From positions 62,001 to 126,000 of the forward strand of contig NZ_JAUSMX010000023.1 in NCBI RefSeq assembly GCF_030646115.1: a stretch of 64,000 nucleotides of DNA. The letters are read 5' to 3'. This stretch comes from Fluviicoccus sp. (GTDB lineage Bacteria; Pseudomonadota; Gammaproteobacteria; Pseudomonadales; Moraxellaceae). The translations under genes and the position numbers were made by a program. The notes under the pieces are model-generated. The model did not search any database, was not told the DNA's origin, and saw only the letters and a program-made list of their open reading frames with translations. This document shows positions 62,191 to 64,000 of this stretch, piece after piece. Every line of letters starts with the position of its first letter. Positions within the stretch are counted from its first letter, which is position 1.

Positions 62191-62265
62191 TTTTTTCAGT
62201 CGCACTCAGGGATTTTGGCGGCTAATATAGTTTTTAAACTCAATCAGGGTCAATCAGGATTTATC

Positions 62266-62847
62266 ATGCATCCAGCTGCAAAAGCCCCTTCTTTGCCGGA
62301 ATTAAATCAGTTGTTACAAGATTTACAGCTGAACAGCTCCGCGCCGGAAATCCACGGGGTCATGACGGGCCTACTGGCCGGGGGAGTGCGCTTCAATCGC
62401 CAGCAACTCATGAAGATGCTGGAAGCCCACACCGAGGCCGATCAGGCCTTTGATGACGGGCTGGTGGCCAGCCTCTGGCAGTTGCAACTTTCCACGCTGG
62501 AAGGTTTGGGCGCGTCCGATCTGGTGTTCCTGCCGCTGATTCCGGGGGACGAGTCCCTGCTGGCCGACCGACTGGAAGGACTGGCCGACTGGTGTCAGGG
62601 ATTGCTGGCCGGTTTCGGACTGGCAGTGCGCGGCGATGACCTTCGCCTGAAGGACGGCGACATCCAGGAAACCCTGCAGGACCTGGTGCACATTGCCCAT
62701 GTCAGCAGTGAAGGCGAGTCGGACAACGAAGAGGATGAACAGGCCTTCATGGAGGTCTACGAGTTTGTGCGCCTGGCGGCCATTCACCTGTTTGAGGAAA
62801 TGTCGCCCGCCGAAGAACATCGTCCCGTTCACGAACAATTGCACTGA
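62266..62847 (+). CDS. ygfB: UPF0149 family protein (YgfB)
   Basis: The 193-residue helical protein has the UPF0149 features SAPEIHGVMTGLLAGG, DWCQGLLAGFGLA and the acidic NEEDEQAFMEVYEFVRLAAIHLFEEM. YgfB in Pseudomonas aeruginosa dampens the AlpA-dependent ampDh3 response and affects beta-lactam resistance; whether that applies here is unknown. AGGA precedes ATG 62266. It is upstream of pepP, the usual neighbour, and divergent from the zapA operon. Confidence 0.93.
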   Translation: MHPAAKAPSLPELNQLLQDLQLNSSAPEIHGVMTGLLAGGVRFNRQQLMKMLEAHTEADQAFDDGLVASLWQLQLSTLEGLGASDLVFLPLIPGDESLLADRLEGLADWCQGLLAGFGLAVRGDDLRLKDGDIQETLQDLVHIAHVSSEGESDNEEDEQAFMEVYEFVRLAAIHLFEEMSPAEEHRPVHEQLH

Positions 62848-62860
62848 GCAGAAAACGCGT

Positions 62861-64000
62861 ATGTATTCCCTGCTGCCAAAACAACAATTCGCCCAGCGCC
62901 GCGCCGCCCTCATGGAATGGATGGGGCCGGACTCCATCGCCATCCTTCCCGCCGCCCCGCAAGCCGTCCGCAACCGCGATACCGACTACCGTTATCGGCA
63001 GGACAGTGATTTTTATTACCTGTCCGGCTTTGGCGAACCGGAAGCGGTGATCTGCATCATACCCAACCGGCCGCAGGGAGAGTTCATCCTGTTTTGCCGC
63101 GAGCGTGATCGGGAACGGGAAATCTGGGACGGCATCCGCGCCGGGGTGGAAGGGGCCATTGAACTTTACGGAGCCGATGACTCTTACCCCATCGCCAAGC
63201 TGGATGAAACCATTCCCGGCCTGCTGGAAGGCAAGAAGCGGGTGTACGTGAACCTGGGCGCGCAGCCGGAATTTGATACGCGGGTGATGGGCTGGATCAG
63301 TCATTTGCAGGGCCGCGCCCGGCAAGGCGTTAAAGCGCCCGGCGAGTTCCTGATGCTTAGCCACCTGCTGCATGAGTTGCGCCTGTACAAGAGCGCCGGT
63401 GAACTGGACATCATGCGCAAGGCGGCCAGTATTTCCGCCCAGGCGCACATCCGCGCCATGCAGAAGACCCGGCCCGGCCTCTACGAGTTCGAGCTGGAAG
63501 CGGAATTGCTGCATGAGTTCCTGCGCAACGGCTGCAGTGCTCCGGCCTACAACACCATTGTCGGTTCCGGCAACAACGCCTGCATCCTGCATTACGTGGA
63601 AAACCGGCGGCAAATGCAGTCCGGCGACCTGGTGCTGATTGATGCCGGTGGCGAGCTGGACCATTATGCCTCCGATATCACCCGCACCTTCCCGGTCAAT
63701 GGCCGTTTCAGCGGCGAACAGAAAGCCATTTACGAGCTGGTGCTGGCTTCACAGGAAGCGGCGATTGAAGTGGTGCATCCGGACAATCACTGGAACAAGC
63801 CGCACGAAGTAGTGGTGGATATCCTGACGCGCGGCCTGCTGGATCTGGGCCTGCTGAAGGGCAGCTATGAAGAAAATATCGAAAAAGCCTTGTACCGCGA
63901 GTTCTTCATGCACCGCACCGGTCACTGGCTGGGCATGGATGTGCATGATGTGGGTGATTACAAGGTGGCCGAGGATTGGCGGCAACTGGAGGCGGGTATG
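62861..64000 (+). CDS. pepP: Xaa-Pro aminopeptidase PepP, 5' portion
   Basis: PepP removes N-terminal residues preceding proline. The frame starts at ATG 62861, 13 bases after ygfB, and is open to the window end, giving 380 residues of the roughly 440 expected. The N-terminal domain has YRYRQDSDFYYLSGF. The metallopeptidase pita-bread fold shows metal ligands in DAGGELDHYASDITRTF (two Asp) and the histidine in HRTGHWLGMDVHDVG. The final glutamate ligands lie beyond the window. Confidence 0.95.
   Translation, partial: MYSLLPKQQFAQRRAALMEWMGPDSIAILPAAPQAVRNRDTDYRYRQDSDFYYLSGFGEPEAVICIIPNRPQGEFILFCRERDREREIWDGIRAGVEGAIELYGADDSYPIAKLDETIPGLLEGKKRVYVNLGAQPEFDTRVMGWISHLQGRARQGVKAPGEFLMLSHLLHELRLYKSAGELDIMRKAASISAQAHIRAMQKTRPGLYEFELEAELLHEFLRNGCSAPAYNTIVGSGNNACILHYVENRRQMQSGDLVLIDAGGELDHYASDITRTFPVNGRFSGEQKAIYELVLASQEAAIEVVHPDNHWNKPHEVVVDILTRGLLDLGLLKGSYEENIEKALYREFFMHRTGHWLGMDVHDVGDYKVAEDWRQLEAGM

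Overview
The window is a dense, conserved chromosomal stretch from a gammaproteobacterium. Gene neighbourhoods match Pseudomonadales (the Pseudomonas/Moraxella side): GntR regulator-smc-zipA-ligA; trmL/secB-grxC-rhodanese; nnr-tsaE-amidase-mutL-miaA-hfq-hflX-hflK-hflC-hisZ-purA; ptsP-rppH-HAD phosphatase; and TIGR02449-zapA-6S RNA-5-formyl-THF cyclo-ligase facing ygfB-pepP. ZipA, RimO, MnmC and a mupP-yciK pair support this. Base composition looks uniformly GC-rich. I see no phage, insertion sequence, tRNA, rRNA operon or CRISPR array. I cannot name the genus from sequence alone.

Layout. 1-8.8 kb: end of a DUF748 envelope protein, a GntR/FadR-type regulator with a recognisable operator, smc, zipA and ligA. 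8.8-13.9 kb (minus strand): yciB, yciI, a coiled-coil membrane protein, mnmC and a SulP transporter. 13.9-19.4 kb (plus): PHP phosphoesterase, yciO, a candidate small RNA, trpS, scpA, scpB, rluB. 19.4-22.4 kb (minus): yciK-like reductase, mupP-like phosphatase, rimO. 22.7-25.2 kb: nitrogen two-component pair ntrB-ntrC. 25.2-28.2 kb (minus): an accessory-looking cluster of secreted repeat protein, ECF-type sigma factor, possible anti-sigma protein, small exported protein, DUF3106 protein and outer-membrane barrel. 28.4-31.2 kb: trmL, secB, grxC, rhodanese, rsgA. 31.2-46.4 kb: orn, a DAACS symporter, queG, then the long nnr-to-hflC cluster, interrupted by an unrecognised lipoprotein on the opposite strand. 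46.4-49.6 kb: a REP-like repeat, trhP (yegQ) and a secreted sphingomyelinase-like enzyme. 49.6-53.5 kb: LrgA/LrgB pair, hisZ, purA. 53.5-55.8 kb: a clostripain-family lipoprotein with a coupled small lipoprotein. 55.9-64 kb: class II aldolase, ptsP, rppH, a HAD phosphatase, a small conserved protein, 5-formyl-THF cyclo-ligase, 6S RNA, zapA, a ZapB-like coiled coil, ygfB and the start of pepP.

Themes. Translation fidelity and RNA modification dominate (mnmC, yciO, trpS, rluB, rimO, trmL, rsgA, queG, tsaE, miaA, trhP, hfq, orn, rppH). Chromosome and division functions form a second group (smc, scpA, scpB, zipA, zapA, ligA, mutL). Nitrogen control is represented at both the two-component level (ntrBC) and the PTS-Ntr level (ptsP).

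The parts most worth following are the candidate small RNA upstream of trpS, the sigma-factor/exported-protein cluster, the C11 peptidase lipoprotein pair, the three-repeat C-terminal domain on the sphingomyelinase, a REP pair that supplies a stop codon, and several regulatory palindromes. I did not find a convincing wholly new multi-gene system.
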